This document shows, piece after piece, positions 25,472-34,348 of a stretch of DNA of 64,000 nucleotides (position 1 is its first letter; each line of letters opens with the position of its first letter). The position numbers and the translations under genes are program-made. The DNA is taken from NCBI RefSeq assembly GCF_029320955.1, contig NZ_CP119757.1, positions 5,208,001-5,272,000 of the forward strand, in the 5' to 3' direction. The stretch is from Flavobacterium sp. YJ01 (GTDB lineage Bacteria; Bacteroidota; Bacteroidia; Flavobacteriales; Flavobacteriaceae). The notes below the pieces were generated by a model, which saw nothing but the letters and a program-made list of their open reading frames with translations, did not search any database and was not told the DNA's origin.

Positions 25472-27535
25472 ATGGAACACAAGCATAAATACGATAAAGA
25501 CGGAAAACAGATCTGCTGCACCCAGACCGAGAAGGTTTACACCCAGGCAGGAGCTGAGAAGCTTCTGAAAGGGCACAGCGCCGATGATGGGCACAAGCAT
25601 GCGCACAGTAAGGGCGACGGGCATAACCACAGCCACAGCGATGACGACGGACATGACCACAGCGGTGCGGAAGGAGGGCCTTTAAAGATGTTCCTCCCTT
25701 CGATAATATCGCTGGTTCTGCTTCTTGCGGCCATCTCGTTTGACAACTGGATAAAGCCGGATTGGTTTTTAGGCGCCCTGCGTTTCGCATGGTATCTCGC
25801 AGCCTATCTCATTGTCGGCTTTCCGGTTATCAGGGATGCCTTCAAAAGCATGGGCAAGGGTGAGATTTTCTCCGAATTCCTTCTTATGAGCATTGCCACG
25901 ATCGGGGCGTTCATTATCAAGGAATACCCTGAAGGAGTTGCCGTGATGCTTTTTTACGCTGTGGGGGAGGTATTCCAGACCCTGGCGGTGTCAAGAGCGC
26001 AGCGCAACATCAAAAGCCTTCTGGACCAGAGGCCTGATGAAGTGACCATCGTTGCTGATGGCAAAACCAAAAACATTAAGGCTGAAGAGGCGCAGATCGG
26101 CGACATCATCCAGCTGAAGCCTGGGGAAAAGCTGGGCCTTGACGGAGAGCTGCTGACCGAAAGCGCATCTTTCAATACGGCAGCCCTTACCGGGGAAAGC
26201 AAACCGGACACCAAGTCTAAAGGAGAGGCTGTTCTTGCGGGAATGATCAATCTGAATGTGGCTGCCCAAGTGAAGGTCACCGCGGCATTTACCGACAGCA
26301 AGCTCAGCAGGATACTGGAGCTTGTGCAGAATGCCACCTCGCAGAAGGCCCCTACGGAGCTTTTCATACGCAGGTTTGCCAAAATCTACACGCCAATCGT
26401 GGTTTTCCTGGCTATCGGAATCTGCCTGCTGCCTTATTTCTTTGTGGACAATTATGATTTCAGCAGCTGGCTTTACAGAGCCCTTGTCTTTCTTGTGATC
26501 TCCTGCCCGTGCGCGCTAGTGATTTCGATTCCCCTTGGCTATTTTGGCGGAATCGGTGCAGCGAGCCGAAACGGTATACTTTTCAAGGGAAGCAATTTCC
26601 TTGACGTAATGGCCTCGATACAGAACGTGGTTATGGATAAGACCGGGACGATGACAGAAGGGGTGTTCAAGGTGCAGGAAACGGTCTTCAAGCCAGAATT
26701 TGACAAGGACGAGATCCTAAAAATGGTCAATGCGATTGAGAGCATGAGCTCGCATCCCGTTGCCACGGCGATCCATGAATATGTCGGGGAGGTCGACAGT
26801 TCGATAAAACTGGAAAGCACTGAAGAAATTGCAGGGCATGGACTCAAGGCGGCCATCAACGGAAAAGAGCTGCTTGCGGGCAACTTCAAGCTTCTTGACA
26901 AGTTCGGCATTGCCTATGACGTCGATCCGACTTCGATAGTGTACACCACCATTGCGGTAAGCTACGACAGGAAATATGCGGGCTACATCACAATTGCCGA
27001 CAGCATCAAGGAAGACTCCCAGCTGACCATAGAGCTGCTGCATAAGCTTAATATCAAGGCAACGATGCTAAGCGGGGACAAGGGGAGCGTTGTGAAATAT
27101 GTGGCCGACAAGCTTGGCATAGACAATGCGTACGGCGACCTCCTTCCTGAGGACAAGGTAAACAAGGTTAAGGAGATCAAGTCGCAGTTTGGGACGGTTG
27201 CTTTTGTGGGAGACGGCGTGAATGACGCACCTGTTGTAGCCTTAAGCGATGCGGGGATTGCGATGGGAGGACTGGGAAGCGACGCCACCATTGAGACGGC
27301 GGACGTTGTCATACAGGACGACAAGCCTTCAAAGATACCGATGGCCATCAATATCGGCAGGCAGACCAAGAAGATCGTCTGGCAGAATATCACCCTTGCA
27401 TTTGTAGTGAAAGGGATAGTGCTCATCCTCGGAGCGGGCGGGCTTGCCACTATGTGGGAAGCGGTGTTTGCTGATGTCGGGGTGTCTCTGATTGCGATCC
27501 TTAATGCCGTGCGCATTCAGAAAATGAAATTCTAA
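25472..27535 (+). CDS. Heavy-metal P1B-type ATPase (CPC; Zn/Cd/Pb type)
   Basis: 687 residues. The N-terminus has no HMA domain but a His/Asp-rich stretch (about residues 30-70, HKHAHSKGDGHNHSHSDDDG, then HDHSG), a probable Zn-binding tail. It then shows the actuator motif (ALTGESKPD), the transmembrane metal site CPC near residue 343 (ISCPCALVISIPLG), the phosphorylated Asp in DKTGTMTEG near 389, SSHPVATAI (the HP motif of P1B pumps) near 428 and GDGVNDAPV near 580. CPC with this His-rich tail fits ZntA/CadA-type export from the cytosol. It closes the zinc-type cluster and starts 81 nt after MgtC. Confidence 0.95.
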   Translation: MEHKHKYDKDGKQICCTQTEKVYTQAGAEKLLKGHSADDGHKHAHSKGDGHNHSHSDDDGHDHSGAEGGPLKMFLPSIISLVLLLAAISFDNWIKPDWFLGALRFAWYLAAYLIVGFPVIRDAFKSMGKGEIFSEFLLMSIATIGAFIIKEYPEGVAVMLFYAVGEVFQTLAVSRAQRNIKSLLDQRPDEVTIVADGKTKNIKAEEAQIGDIIQLKPGEKLGLDGELLTESASFNTAALTGESKPDTKSKGEAVLAGMINLNVAAQVKVTAAFTDSKLSRILELVQNATSQKAPTELFIRRFAKIYTPIVVFLAIGICLLPYFFVDNYDFSSWLYRALVFLVISCPCALVISIPLGYFGGIGAASRNGILFKGSNFLDVMASIQNVVMDKTGTMTEGVFKVQETVFKPEFDKDEILKMVNAIESMSSHPVATAIHEYVGEVDSSIKLESTEEIAGHGLKAAINGKELLAGNFKLLDKFGIAYDVDPTSIVYTTIAVSYDRKYAGYITIADSIKEDSQLTIELLHKLNIKATMLSGDKGSVVKYVADKLGIDNAYGDLLPEDKVNKVKEIKSQFGTVAFVGDGVNDAPVVALSDAGIAMGGLGSDATIETADVVIQDDKPSKIPMAINIGRQTKKIVWQNITLAFVVKGIVLILGAGGLATMWEAVFADVGVSLIAILNAVRIQKMKF

Positions 27536-27542
27536 AGCAGGG

Positions 27543-27657
27543 AAAAGGGAGCACCCGCACTTAAATCTACATATTTGGCGCTTATTTTTTGCCGCAGGCC
27601 GCAGATGGGATCCATTGCATGGAGAACCGTCAGGCCATAGCGGCAAGGCTCCCTTTT
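27543..27657. other. Long-range 10-bp inverted repeat after the ATPase gene
   Basis: AAAAGGGAGC (27543-27552) and GCTCCCTTTT (27648-27657) are exact reverse complements spaced by 95 nt. The element begins 8 nt after the ATPase stop. The right arm ends in four T. It may be a complex terminator or a structured untranslated region. The rest of 27658-27797 shows nothing clear. Confidence 0.4.
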
Positions 27658-27797
27658 GCCTGAATTCAGCTGCACTGAAGCCCTGGAGAACCGGGCTGGA
27701 CCGTGCATGCCTATAACTGAACAGGCAGTTCTGCCGGCAGCTTATGGCAAATTGAGCTGTATCTGCGGGTCGGGCTTCCGTTCGAATTCTACCCGAA

Positions 27798-28076
27798 ATG
27801 AAAAAACGACATAAAAAATACTATCCCAATATCCATAAAACCCCGAGGGGCCAGAAGGGAAGGCCTGTCAGAAGGAAAAACAAATATTCGGCGGTAAATA
27901 TAGGAAAGACGATCATACTTACGATTCTCGGCCTTGTGATAGTGCTGGGAATCATTGTTCGGGTCAGGCATTTCGTCCTGTACCACATACTGGACAAGCC
28001 CCATGAAAAGGCAACTGAAAAAGCTTTGGATAAGGGCATTGGCCGCAATAGCCTCACTCCAAACGGAGAATCCTGA
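27798..28076 (+). CDS. Small basic single-pass membrane protein
   Basis: 92 residues. A very basic N-terminus (KKRHKKYYPNIHKTPRGQKG) is followed by one membrane segment (TIILTILGLVIVLGIIV) and a charged tail. No family recognised. The charge layout predicts a cytosolic N-terminus. It precedes a clean terminator by 28 nt, which supports a real transcript, but an unmatched frame remains possible. Confidence 0.5.
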   Translation: MKKRHKKYYPNIHKTPRGQKGRPVRRKNKYSAVNIGKTIILTILGLVIVLGIIVRVRHFVLYHILDKPHEKATEKALDKGIGRNSLTPNGES

Positions 28077-28104
28077 AAAAGGCGGAGGAAAATTGTTAAT
28101 TCAG

Positions 28105-28133
28105 AACCGCAGGCCTTCCAAAAGCCTGCGGTT
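28105..28133 (+). terminator. Rho-independent terminator
   Basis: A 10-bp stem AACCGCAGGC (28105-28114) and GCCTGCGGTT (28124-28133) with a 9-nt loop and a following TTATT. It ends the unit holding the small basic membrane protein and possibly the ATPase. Confidence 0.7.
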
Positions 28134-28186
28134 TATTCCATATTTCCGGCCCTAATGCCGGAGAGCAACCCCAAAAGATATAAACT

Positions 28187-28411
28187 ATGAGAAAGCATTT
28201 GAATATTTCCGCTGTAATCCTTACCATCCTCAGGGATAACCCGGAGAGGGATTTCGCCCTGGATGAGCTTACGGCGCTGATTTTTCCCGATAGTCCTCCC
28301 CAGGATGAAAAGCGGAACCAGTCCGAGGTTCTCGATATGCTGATATTTCTGGATGACCAGAAGCTGGTGCTTCTCGATTTTGACACTGACCGCAGTTCGA
28401 TAGCAAAATAG
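28187..28411 (+). CDS. Small hypothetical protein, acidic helical
   Basis: 74 residues (RKHLNISAVILTILRDNPER, then DFALDELTALIFPD). It reads like a small helix-turn-helix-like unit with an acidic C-terminus (DDQKLVLLDFDTD). No family recognised. It stands alone between a terminator and the converging lipid kinase gene. Confidence 0.45.
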   Translation: MRKHLNISAVILTILRDNPERDFALDELTALIFPDSPPQDEKRNQSEVLDMLIFLDDQKLVLLDFDTDRSSIAK

Positions 28412-28477
28412 CGGCTATGCCGCTGTGCCTGCAGAACAGCTCTGCAGGACGGAAAACCCAAAAAGGCGATGCCCATT

Positions 28478-29356
28478 CTAGACCAGCACGGTCAGTACTG
28501 CGGGAGCTACCGAGATCCTGCAGCTGTTGGTTCTGAGCTTGTAGTGTTCGCCGTCGATCTGGGCGTCGGTAAAAATCCTGTTGGGCATTTCCACGCACAG
28601 GTTCTGCACCAGATGGTGCTGGGCCTTTTTGAATCTGGAGACCGAGCGGTTCAGTATATGGTAGCCCAAGGCTATCTTTTCGATGAAGGAAAGCTCAGGT
28701 ATCAGCACCAGATTCAGCCTTCCGTCTGTGAGCATGGCATCCGGGGTAAGGCTCATGCTGTATCCCATTTCATTTGAATTGGAGACAAAAACCATAAATG
28801 GCCTGATGGGGATCACCCTGTCGTCAAAATAGACAACGGTGGGCTGCGCCTTATATTCGAAGCTGGAGGCGACAGCGGCCCTGATATAGGAAAAGAGCAT
28901 CCTTCCTGCGGAATGCTCGTATTTTTTGATGACCATGGCGTCAATGCCCACACCCGCATTGCTGAAAAAATAATGCTGGTTTATCCTTCCCGCATCAATG
29001 CGTATTTTTCTCCTATCCCTGATCACTTCAAGGGATTTTTCTATATCGTGGGGAATGTTCAGATGCGAGGCTAGGCCGTTTCCCGAACCCAGCGGGATGA
29101 TGCCCAATTCGACCCCCGTGCCTATCAGGCATGAGGCGACCTCATTGATGGTGCCGTCCCCGCCGCAGGCCACTATGATATCGGGATTCTGCTCCAGTGC
29201 GCTTGCGGTAAGGGAAAGCGCGTGCTTTTTTCGCAGGGTGTAATCGGCCCTGATCTTGAAGCGGTCGGCGGGAAAGAACTGCCTGATGTAAAGATCGGAC
29301 AGGCTGTGGCGTCCGTCTCCGGAGACGGGATTTATAATGAAATGTATATAGGTCAT
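28478..29356 (-). CDS. Diacylglycerol-kinase-family lipid kinase (YegS/DgkB type)
   Basis: 292 residues. The catalytic domain motifs are HFIINPVSGDGRH at the start, IIVACGGDGTINEVASCL near residue 60 (nucleotide loop GGDGT) and LGIIPLGSGNGLASHL near 85. The C-terminal beta domain follows (FFSNAGVGIDAMVIKKYEH). These enzymes transfer phosphate from ATP to diacylglycerol or related lipids at the inner face of the membrane. The gene starts 3 nt after the LtaS-like gene. That pairing makes sense if the sulfatase releases diacylglycerol, which the kinase would recycle to phosphatidic acid. Confidence 0.92.
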   Translation of the reverse strand: MTYIHFIINPVSGDGRHSLSDLYIRQFFPADRFKIRADYTLRKKHALSLTASALEQNPDIIVACGGDGTINEVASCLIGTGVELGIIPLGSGNGLASHLNIPHDIEKSLEVIRDRRKIRIDAGRINQHYFFSNAGVGIDAMVIKKYEHSAGRMLFSYIRAAVASSFEYKAQPTVVYFDDRVIPIRPFMVFVSNSNEMGYSMSLTPDAMLTDGRLNLVLIPELSFIEKIALGYHILNRSVSRFKKAQHHLVQNLCVEMPNRIFTDAQIDGEHYKLRTNSCRISVAPAVLTVLV

Positions 29357-29359
29357 CGC

Positions 29360-31318
29360 TTATTTTAGAAGTTTGTTTGTAAAAAGGTAATCGGCCGTCT
29401 GGTACCATGCTATGGTCTCCTCCAGAAAGCTTCTGTCCATCGCAAGGGGAGTGAGGCTGTTGTCGGATTTTTTCCAGCTGTAGAAGGCCTGCTTCTGCTG
29501 GTCGGAGAGAATCATCACCCTGCTGCCCTTCATCAGTGCCAGCTTGCGGTAGGTTCCCAGAAACGCGCGCTGCTCAAAATTCTGCGCAAGGACATCCCTT
29601 CCGAAGAAATCCGATTCATAATGCCATCTGAAGAGCGAAAAGACCGTCGGCCAGAGATCGATCTGCGAGCACTGCGCGCCTATCTTCCGATTTTCTGCTT
29701 CGGGCAGGTTTGCTATGAAAGCGGGTATATGGTAGTTGGCAATGTCAATCTCATCCTTCCCGGCGCTGCTGGCGCAGTGGTCCGCTATTATGATGAAGAC
29801 CGTATTTTTGTACCACGGCTTTTTGGATGCCTCGGCAAAGAGCCTTTTAAGTGCATAGTCCGCATATTTCACAGCGCCCTCGCGTCCTGTTCCCGACGGG
29901 ATGTCAATTCTGCCTGACGGATAGGTGTACGGCCTGTGGTTGGAGGTCGTCATTACAAAATTCAGGAACGGTTTTCCTTCCTTGTACTGCCGGTCGGCGG
30001 TGCTGAGCATTTTATTGAAGATATCCTCATCGCAGATACCCCAGGCATTCTCAAAGGTGACTTCGCTGTCTGCAATATTATGGCGCACGGTCTTGATCCG
30101 GTCGCTGAGCACGCTTCCGCGTCCGCGGTCGTATATGGTGAATCCGTTGCCTCCGAAATAGGAGTTCATGTTGTCGAAATAGCCGTCCCCGCCGTAAAAG
30201 AAGCTGCACTGGTAGTTTTTGGACCTAAAGACGTTGCTGATGGTAAAAAGGTTCTGGTTATCGGGCCTTTTTACGATGGACTGCCCTGGGGTCGGGGGGA
30301 TGCAAAGCGTAACGGCCTCCATTCCCCTTACGGTCCGGGTTCCGGTGGCGTACATATTATTGAAAAAGACGCTCTTCTGGGCAAGGCTGTCCAGGAAAGG
30401 GGTCAGGTTCTGCCTGTTTCCGAATTCATTCATAAAACCGGCGCTGAAGGACTCCATGAGCACAAATACGACGTTTTTCCTCTCAAGAGGGGTCTGGGCA
30501 TCCTTTATGCTGCGGTGGATCGAATAGCCTGTTGAGGCATAGGACACGGTGCTGTCGCGTAGTTTTGATTTTACGATGCCGAATGCCCTGTCATTGCTGA
30601 TGGTGGTGTAGAAGCGCTCGTATTTCATCTGATTGTTGCGGAAGGCGGCAAAAAAGGAATAGATCCCTGATTTGGAGATTTCGGAATTATAGCGGTTTGG
30701 GGACCATTCGGCCTGGCTGCTGGAGATAAAGGTGATATAAAAAGAAGCTGCCGCCGTAAAGACAAGCAGTATGGAAACCCTCTTCACTATGTCCGCATTA
30801 TGGGCGAATGCGGCAGCAAAGGCTTTTGATCTGTGGAAGGCAAAAAGGACAAGTGCCGTCACTGCCAGCACTGATGCAATCAGAAGCGGCAGGGGATAGG
30901 ACTCCTGTATATTGGCAATAACCTCATAGGTGTAGATCAGGTAGTCCACGGCAATAAAATTGAAGCGTGTCCTGAACTCATCCCAGAAGGTGATTTCAGC
31001 CAGAAAGGTGAAGACCAGAATAAATACGTTCACCGAGATAAAGAACCAGGTGATGGCCCTATCGGCGATGGAGCCGGTCCATCTGCCGGCAAATACGGTA
31101 TAGTATAGGACGGCGGGAAAAGAAATCAGGACAATGGTGCCCAGATCAAAGAAAAATCCGGTTAGCAGCGTGCGGGCGGCATCCAGGACATTTAGGGAAA
31201 CCTGATCGTGCTGCCAGATTAGAAATATAACTCTTAATAGCTGTGAAAATAATAAAAACCACGCAATAAAGTGAACCAGCAGCGCGTATCTGCCGGTTCT
31301 CAAAGACAATTTGCTCAT
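29360..31318 (-). CDS. LtaS-like membrane sulfatase (phosphoglycerol/phospho-headgroup transferase)
   Basis: 652 residues with five N-terminal membrane segments (residues about 10-210; FFFDLGTIVLISFPAVLYY, LPLLIASVLAVTALVLFAF). The C-terminal alkaline-phosphatase/sulfatase-fold domain faces the periplasm: NVVFVLMESFSAGFMNEFG, a nucleophile Thr in YATGTRTVRGMEAV, and IIIADHCASS. This fits the LTA-synthase family. Gram-negative Bacteroidota lack lipoteichoic acid, so the product is probably another phosphate-decorated glycan or lipid, such as phosphoglycerol on a surface polymer. A 38-bp box lies 20 nt upstream, shared with the regulator and phosphatase genes. Confidence 0.88.
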   Translation of the reverse strand: MSKLSLRTGRYALLVHFIAWFLLFSQLLRVIFLIWQHDQVSLNVLDAARTLLTGFFFDLGTIVLISFPAVLYYTVFAGRWTGSIADRAITWFFISVNVFILVFTFLAEITFWDEFRTRFNFIAVDYLIYTYEVIANIQESYPLPLLIASVLAVTALVLFAFHRSKAFAAAFAHNADIVKRVSILLVFTAAASFYITFISSSQAEWSPNRYNSEISKSGIYSFFAAFRNNQMKYERFYTTISNDRAFGIVKSKLRDSTVSYASTGYSIHRSIKDAQTPLERKNVVFVLMESFSAGFMNEFGNRQNLTPFLDSLAQKSVFFNNMYATGTRTVRGMEAVTLCIPPTPGQSIVKRPDNQNLFTISNVFRSKNYQCSFFYGGDGYFDNMNSYFGGNGFTIYDRGRGSVLSDRIKTVRHNIADSEVTFENAWGICDEDIFNKMLSTADRQYKEGKPFLNFVMTTSNHRPYTYPSGRIDIPSGTGREGAVKYADYALKRLFAEASKKPWYKNTVFIIIADHCASSAGKDEIDIANYHIPAFIANLPEAENRKIGAQCSQIDLWPTVFSLFRWHYESDFFGRDVLAQNFEQRAFLGTYRKLALMKGSRVMILSDQQKQAFYSWKKSDNSLTPLAMDRSFLEETIAWYQTADYLFTNKLLK

Positions 31319-31338
31319 AACTCAATAATAACTCAGCA

Positions 31339-31376
31339 AAGTTTACATTGCAATGTTGTAATCATTCTGAATTTTT
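31339..31376 (-). promoter_or_regulatory. 38-bp shared box upstream of the LtaS-like gene
   Basis: On the plus strand it starts AAGTTTACATTGCAATG and ends CTGAATTTTT. It is one of three copies (also 33542-33579 and 36828-36865); 31 of 38 columns are identical in all three. On the coding strand it contains repeated GATT-type half-sites and ends in TAAACTTTG, close to the -7 box, 20 nt before the ATG. It is a good candidate operator-promoter for the OmpR-type regulator encoded next door. Confidence 0.65.
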
Positions 31377-31431
31377 GGTTTTTATTAAGAAATAAAGGCC
31401 GAGTTTATGAAAAATTATCTGCGAAGCCCTT

Positions 31432-32748
31432 TCAGCCATTCCTCCAGGGTGCCTGGCCGTTTGAAGAGCCCAGCGCGCGGCGCTGGAAACGAACGCTGAA
31501 GCTGTGCAGTCCCTTATAGAATGAATAGCTGACCCTCCAGCCGCTTATTTCGGCTATCTTCCTGATGATTGCCAGACCCAGTCCGGTGCCGTTTGCCGAG
31601 GTGCCGCCGTTAAAAAACCGGTTGAAGAGCTTTTCTATGGGCAGCGGCGAAGGCACTCCCGTGTTTAGGATCAGCAGCTCGTCGGGCATGGTCCTGATGA
31701 TGATATTCCCTCCGCTGCGGTTGTGCCGTATGGCATTGAGCACAAGGTTGTTGATCAGGATTTCCCCAAGGACAGGATTGCCATATATCTGCAGGCTTTC
31801 GGAGATCTGCATACTGATGGACACCTGCTTCTGGTCGGCCTGTTCGGTGAAGAAGTCCAGGTGCTTTTCAATATGGGCGTTGACCGAGATGGTGCTTTTA
31901 TCCAGATAGGCCTCATGCTCCATTTTGGAGAGCAGCAGCAGGTTTTTGTTGAGCCTGTTGAGTTTTGCCACATCCCTGCTCAGCGTGCCAAGCACGTGGG
32001 TCTGATCTTTGTTGAGATCCATCTGGAACAGGGTGTCGATCTTATTCTGGAACAGCGCTAGGGGGGTCTGAAGCTCGTGCGCCGCATTTTCCACAAATTC
32101 CCTCTGGCTTTTGTAGATGGCGGTATTTTTTTCAATGAGCGCCTCTAGGCTTCTGTTGAGGCGTTCAAATTCATCGATGTCTGATTTGATGAAATGGGGC
32201 GGCTTGCTTTTGTCTATCTCAAATTCATGTATCTGGTCCAGGGTGTTGTAGAAGGGCATCCAGCGTTTGGAGGCCGTCTTTTTGGAAAGCCACACAATGC
32301 CGATGAAAAGCACCAGCAGTATGAAGGTGAACATTCCGGCTATGCTGAATACCATGCGCTCCATTTCCAGAAGATGGATCTTCTCGGTGTAGGTGTATGT
32401 TTTGCCTGCAATCTGCACCGGCGCGTAGATGATGCGGAAAGGCTCCTTCTCTTCGGCAGTGGAATCCTCGACCATGGTGCCCACTATGGAATCTTTGGTG
32501 ACCCCCATATCGGGCAGGATGGTGAAATGCAGGTTGAACCTGTTCCAGGTCTTGATGTCCTCGGGTGTAAAATTCCTGCTGCTCTGATTCACGAAGGCGT
32601 TCTTGTGCTGCACGAGGACCTCTTCGGTTTCATAGATGTAGAGCCACTGGCTCACATAGTAGAATATCGGCGCGCAGATCAGCAGAATGGCTGCCGCCAG
32701 GATCAGAAAATCGCGGGTTGTTTTGCTGAGCAGTTTTTTTGTGTTCAT
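31432..32748 (-). CDS. Envelope-type sensor histidine kinase
   Basis: Start taken at the ATG at 32748, which overlaps the regulator stop codon as ATGA; an ATG at 32757 is also possible. About 438 residues. Membrane segment 1 (FLILAAAILLICAPIFYYVS) and 2 (SIAGMFTFILLVLFIGIVWL) enclose a periplasmic sensor of about 120 residues. The phospho-acceptor is FVENAAHELQTPLALFQ, followed by the ATPase N-box (INNLVLNAIRHNRSGG) and GTGLGLAIIRKIAE. It would sense envelope damage or a polymyxin-like signal and phosphorylate the regulator. Its partners in the same gene block are lipid and envelope enzymes, which points to that role. Confidence 0.93.
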   Translation of the reverse strand: MNTKKLLSKTTRDFLILAAAILLICAPIFYYVSQWLYIYETEEVLVQHKNAFVNQSSRNFTPEDIKTWNRFNLHFTILPDMGVTKDSIVGTMVEDSTAEEKEPFRIIYAPVQIAGKTYTYTEKIHLLEMERMVFSIAGMFTFILLVLFIGIVWLSKKTASKRWMPFYNTLDQIHEFEIDKSKPPHFIKSDIDEFERLNRSLEALIEKNTAIYKSQREFVENAAHELQTPLALFQNKIDTLFQMDLNKDQTHVLGTLSRDVAKLNRLNKNLLLLSKMEHEAYLDKSTISVNAHIEKHLDFFTEQADQKQVSISMQISESLQIYGNPVLGEILINNLVLNAIRHNRSGGNIIIRTMPDELLILNTGVPSPLPIEKLFNRFFNGGTSANGTGLGLAIIRKIAEISGWRVSYSFYKGLHSFSVRFQRRALGSSNGQAPWRNG

Positions 32749-33419
32749 TTTTCCCATTTGTATCCTTCGCCGTAGACAGTTTTGATGTAGTCGCCGGAGC
32801 CTGCTTTGGCGAGTTTCTTTTTGAGGTTTTTAATATGGGCGTATATGAAGTCGTGGCTGTCGAGCATGTCGGCCATATCGCCTGAAAGATGCTCGGCAAT
32901 GGCGGATTTTGAAAGCACTTTATCATTATTTCCGATCAGGAACAGCAGCAGGTTGAGCTCCTTTCTGGTTAGCTCCAGCTTTTGGCCGCTGACCAGGACC
33001 GTTTTGGTGAAAACCTCAATCTGGATTTCCTTGAAGACCACCCTGTTGCTTCCCCTGAAATTCCTGCGCCTCACAAGGGCCTGCATCCTAACCAGCAGTT
33101 CGGCGAGGTGGAAGGGTTTGGTGAGGTAATCGTCGGCGCCAAGGCTGAAGCCCTCAATCCTTGCCTCAAGGGTCTCTTTGGCCGATATGATAATCACCCC
33201 GTCGGTCTTGTCCTTGCTCCTGAGCTCGCGCAATATGTCAAATCCGTCCCCGTCGGGAAGGCCAAGGTCAAGCAGTATGCAGTCATAATCGTAATTGTCA
33301 ATCTTGTGGATTGCCTGCACATAGCTGTGCGCTGTCTCGCATTTGACGCCTTCTCCCTTAAAATAGCCCTGTATGCTCTGAGCGATATCCTGCTCGTCTT
33401 CGATAATTAAAACCTTCAT
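32745..33419 (-). CDS. OmpR/PhoB-family response regulator
   Basis: 224 residues. Receiver domain: KVLIIEDEQDIAQSIQGYF with the acidic pair, phospho-acceptor Asp in CILLDLGLPDGDGFDIL and the conserved Lys in DDYLTKPFHLAELL. The C-terminal winged helix (ELTRKELNLLLFLIGNNDKV, IKTVYGEGYKWEK) binds DNA. It overlaps the kinase by 4 nt. One of the three 38-bp boxes sits 122 nt upstream, which suggests autoregulation. Two further boxes sit before the LtaS-like and PAP2 genes, so these are probable targets. Confidence 0.94.
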   Translation of the reverse strand: MKVLIIEDEQDIAQSIQGYFKGEGVKCETAHSYVQAIHKIDNYDYDCILLDLGLPDGDGFDILRELRSKDKTDGVIIISAKETLEARIEGFSLGADDYLTKPFHLAELLVRMQALVRRRNFRGSNRVVFKEIQIEVFTKTVLVSGQKLELTRKELNLLLFLIGNNDKVLSKSAIAEHLSGDMADMLDSHDFIYAHIKNLKKKLAKAGSGDYIKTVYGEGYKWEK

Positions 33420-33541
33420 TGTAATCGGATTATATGCTGGTAACTGATCTGCGGGATAATAAATTTACTAAATTAGAACCGAATCCCATGCTGTCCCTGC
33501 CTAATTTTATCCCCGCTTATTCAGTTATTCCAAAAACCGCT

Positions 33542-33579
33542 AAGTTTACAATCCAATTTTGAATTTATTCTGAATTTTT
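33542..33579 (-). promoter_or_regulatory. 38-bp shared box upstream of the response-regulator gene
   Basis: Plus-strand sequence begins AAGTTTACAATCCAAT and ends CTGAATTTTT. It differs from the copy at 36828-36865 at 5 of 38 positions. It lies 122 nt before the regulator start, leaving a longer leader than at the other two copies. Confidence 0.62.
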
Positions 33580-33657
33580 AGGCATATTCCGTTTTTTAAC
33601 ATTTTAATCTCTGATTTGTGCGCATTAGCCGCCAGATGCGGCATTATCCGCATTGCC

Positions 33658-34308
33658 TTATTTCTGGACCATGCTTGAGATTATATTGATGCTCAATGCC
33701 AGGATGGTGGTATTGAACATAAAGGAGAGCACTCCGTGCACCAGTGCGGTGCGCCTTATCCTGCGGTCCAGTATGGCTACATCCGATACCTGGAAAGTGG
33801 TGCCGATCACAAAGGAGAAATAGACAAAGTCCAGATAGTCAGGTTCTCCCTTACCCGGAAAATCAAGGCCGTTCAGCGAATAGTGCAGATTGGCGTATTT
33901 AAAGGCAAAGGTAGTGTGGACAATTGCCCAAGCGGTTCCCACCGATGAAAGTGTCATCACCACATGCAGCGCCAGTTCGGGGCCTGTCTTCTGCTCGGCT
34001 GAAACATACAGAAGCACAATTCCCAAAAGGCTGACCGCTGTTGTAAGGAGCATGAAAAGGGAGAGCACTGCGCGTCCCGAATCCTGGTCTTTGGCATTTT
34101 TTTTGAGCTCATCCAGACGGCAGGTGAGAATGGTAAACCAGGAGAAGAACAGCTGGGTAAGGGAAAAAGCCAGCCAGACCGCCATGATGTGCACAGAGGG
34201 CCTGCTGGTTCCGATCTCAAGGACAATGGCCGTGAGCAGACCCGCCGATGCAGAAATTGCCAGCCTCGACCTGTTGCTGAGCCTGTTTATAAATACAGTT
34301 TTATTCAT
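33658..34308 (-). CDS. DUF1345 membrane protein
   Basis: 216 residues with about five membrane segments (LLTAIVLEIGTSRPSVHIMA, LSLFMLLTTAVSLLGIVLLY, VHTTFAFKYANLHYS). It contains the family signature DYLDFVYFSFVIGTTFQVSD, then VAILDRRIRRTALVHGVLSF. DUF1345 proteins are poorly understood inner-membrane proteins. The gene starts 40 nt after the EptA-like gene, with no promoter box between, so it is probably the third gene of that operon. Confidence 0.88.
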   Translation of the reverse strand: MNKTVFINRLSNRSRLAISASAGLLTAIVLEIGTSRPSVHIMAVWLAFSLTQLFFSWFTILTCRLDELKKNAKDQDSGRAVLSLFMLLTTAVSLLGIVLLYVSAEQKTGPELALHVVMTLSSVGTAWAIVHTTFAFKYANLHYSLNGLDFPGKGEPDYLDFVYFSFVIGTTFQVSDVAILDRRIRRTALVHGVLSFMFNTTILALSINIISSMVQK

Positions 34309-34348
34309 ATGAAATTAATTTTTTTGGCTGATGCCGATTGTTTGACTG

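Noticed and set aside
28269..28598. Other frames on both strands over the lipid kinase and sulfatase genes
   Set aside because: High-GC third positions keep several frames open; the real genes match complete families in the chosen frames.
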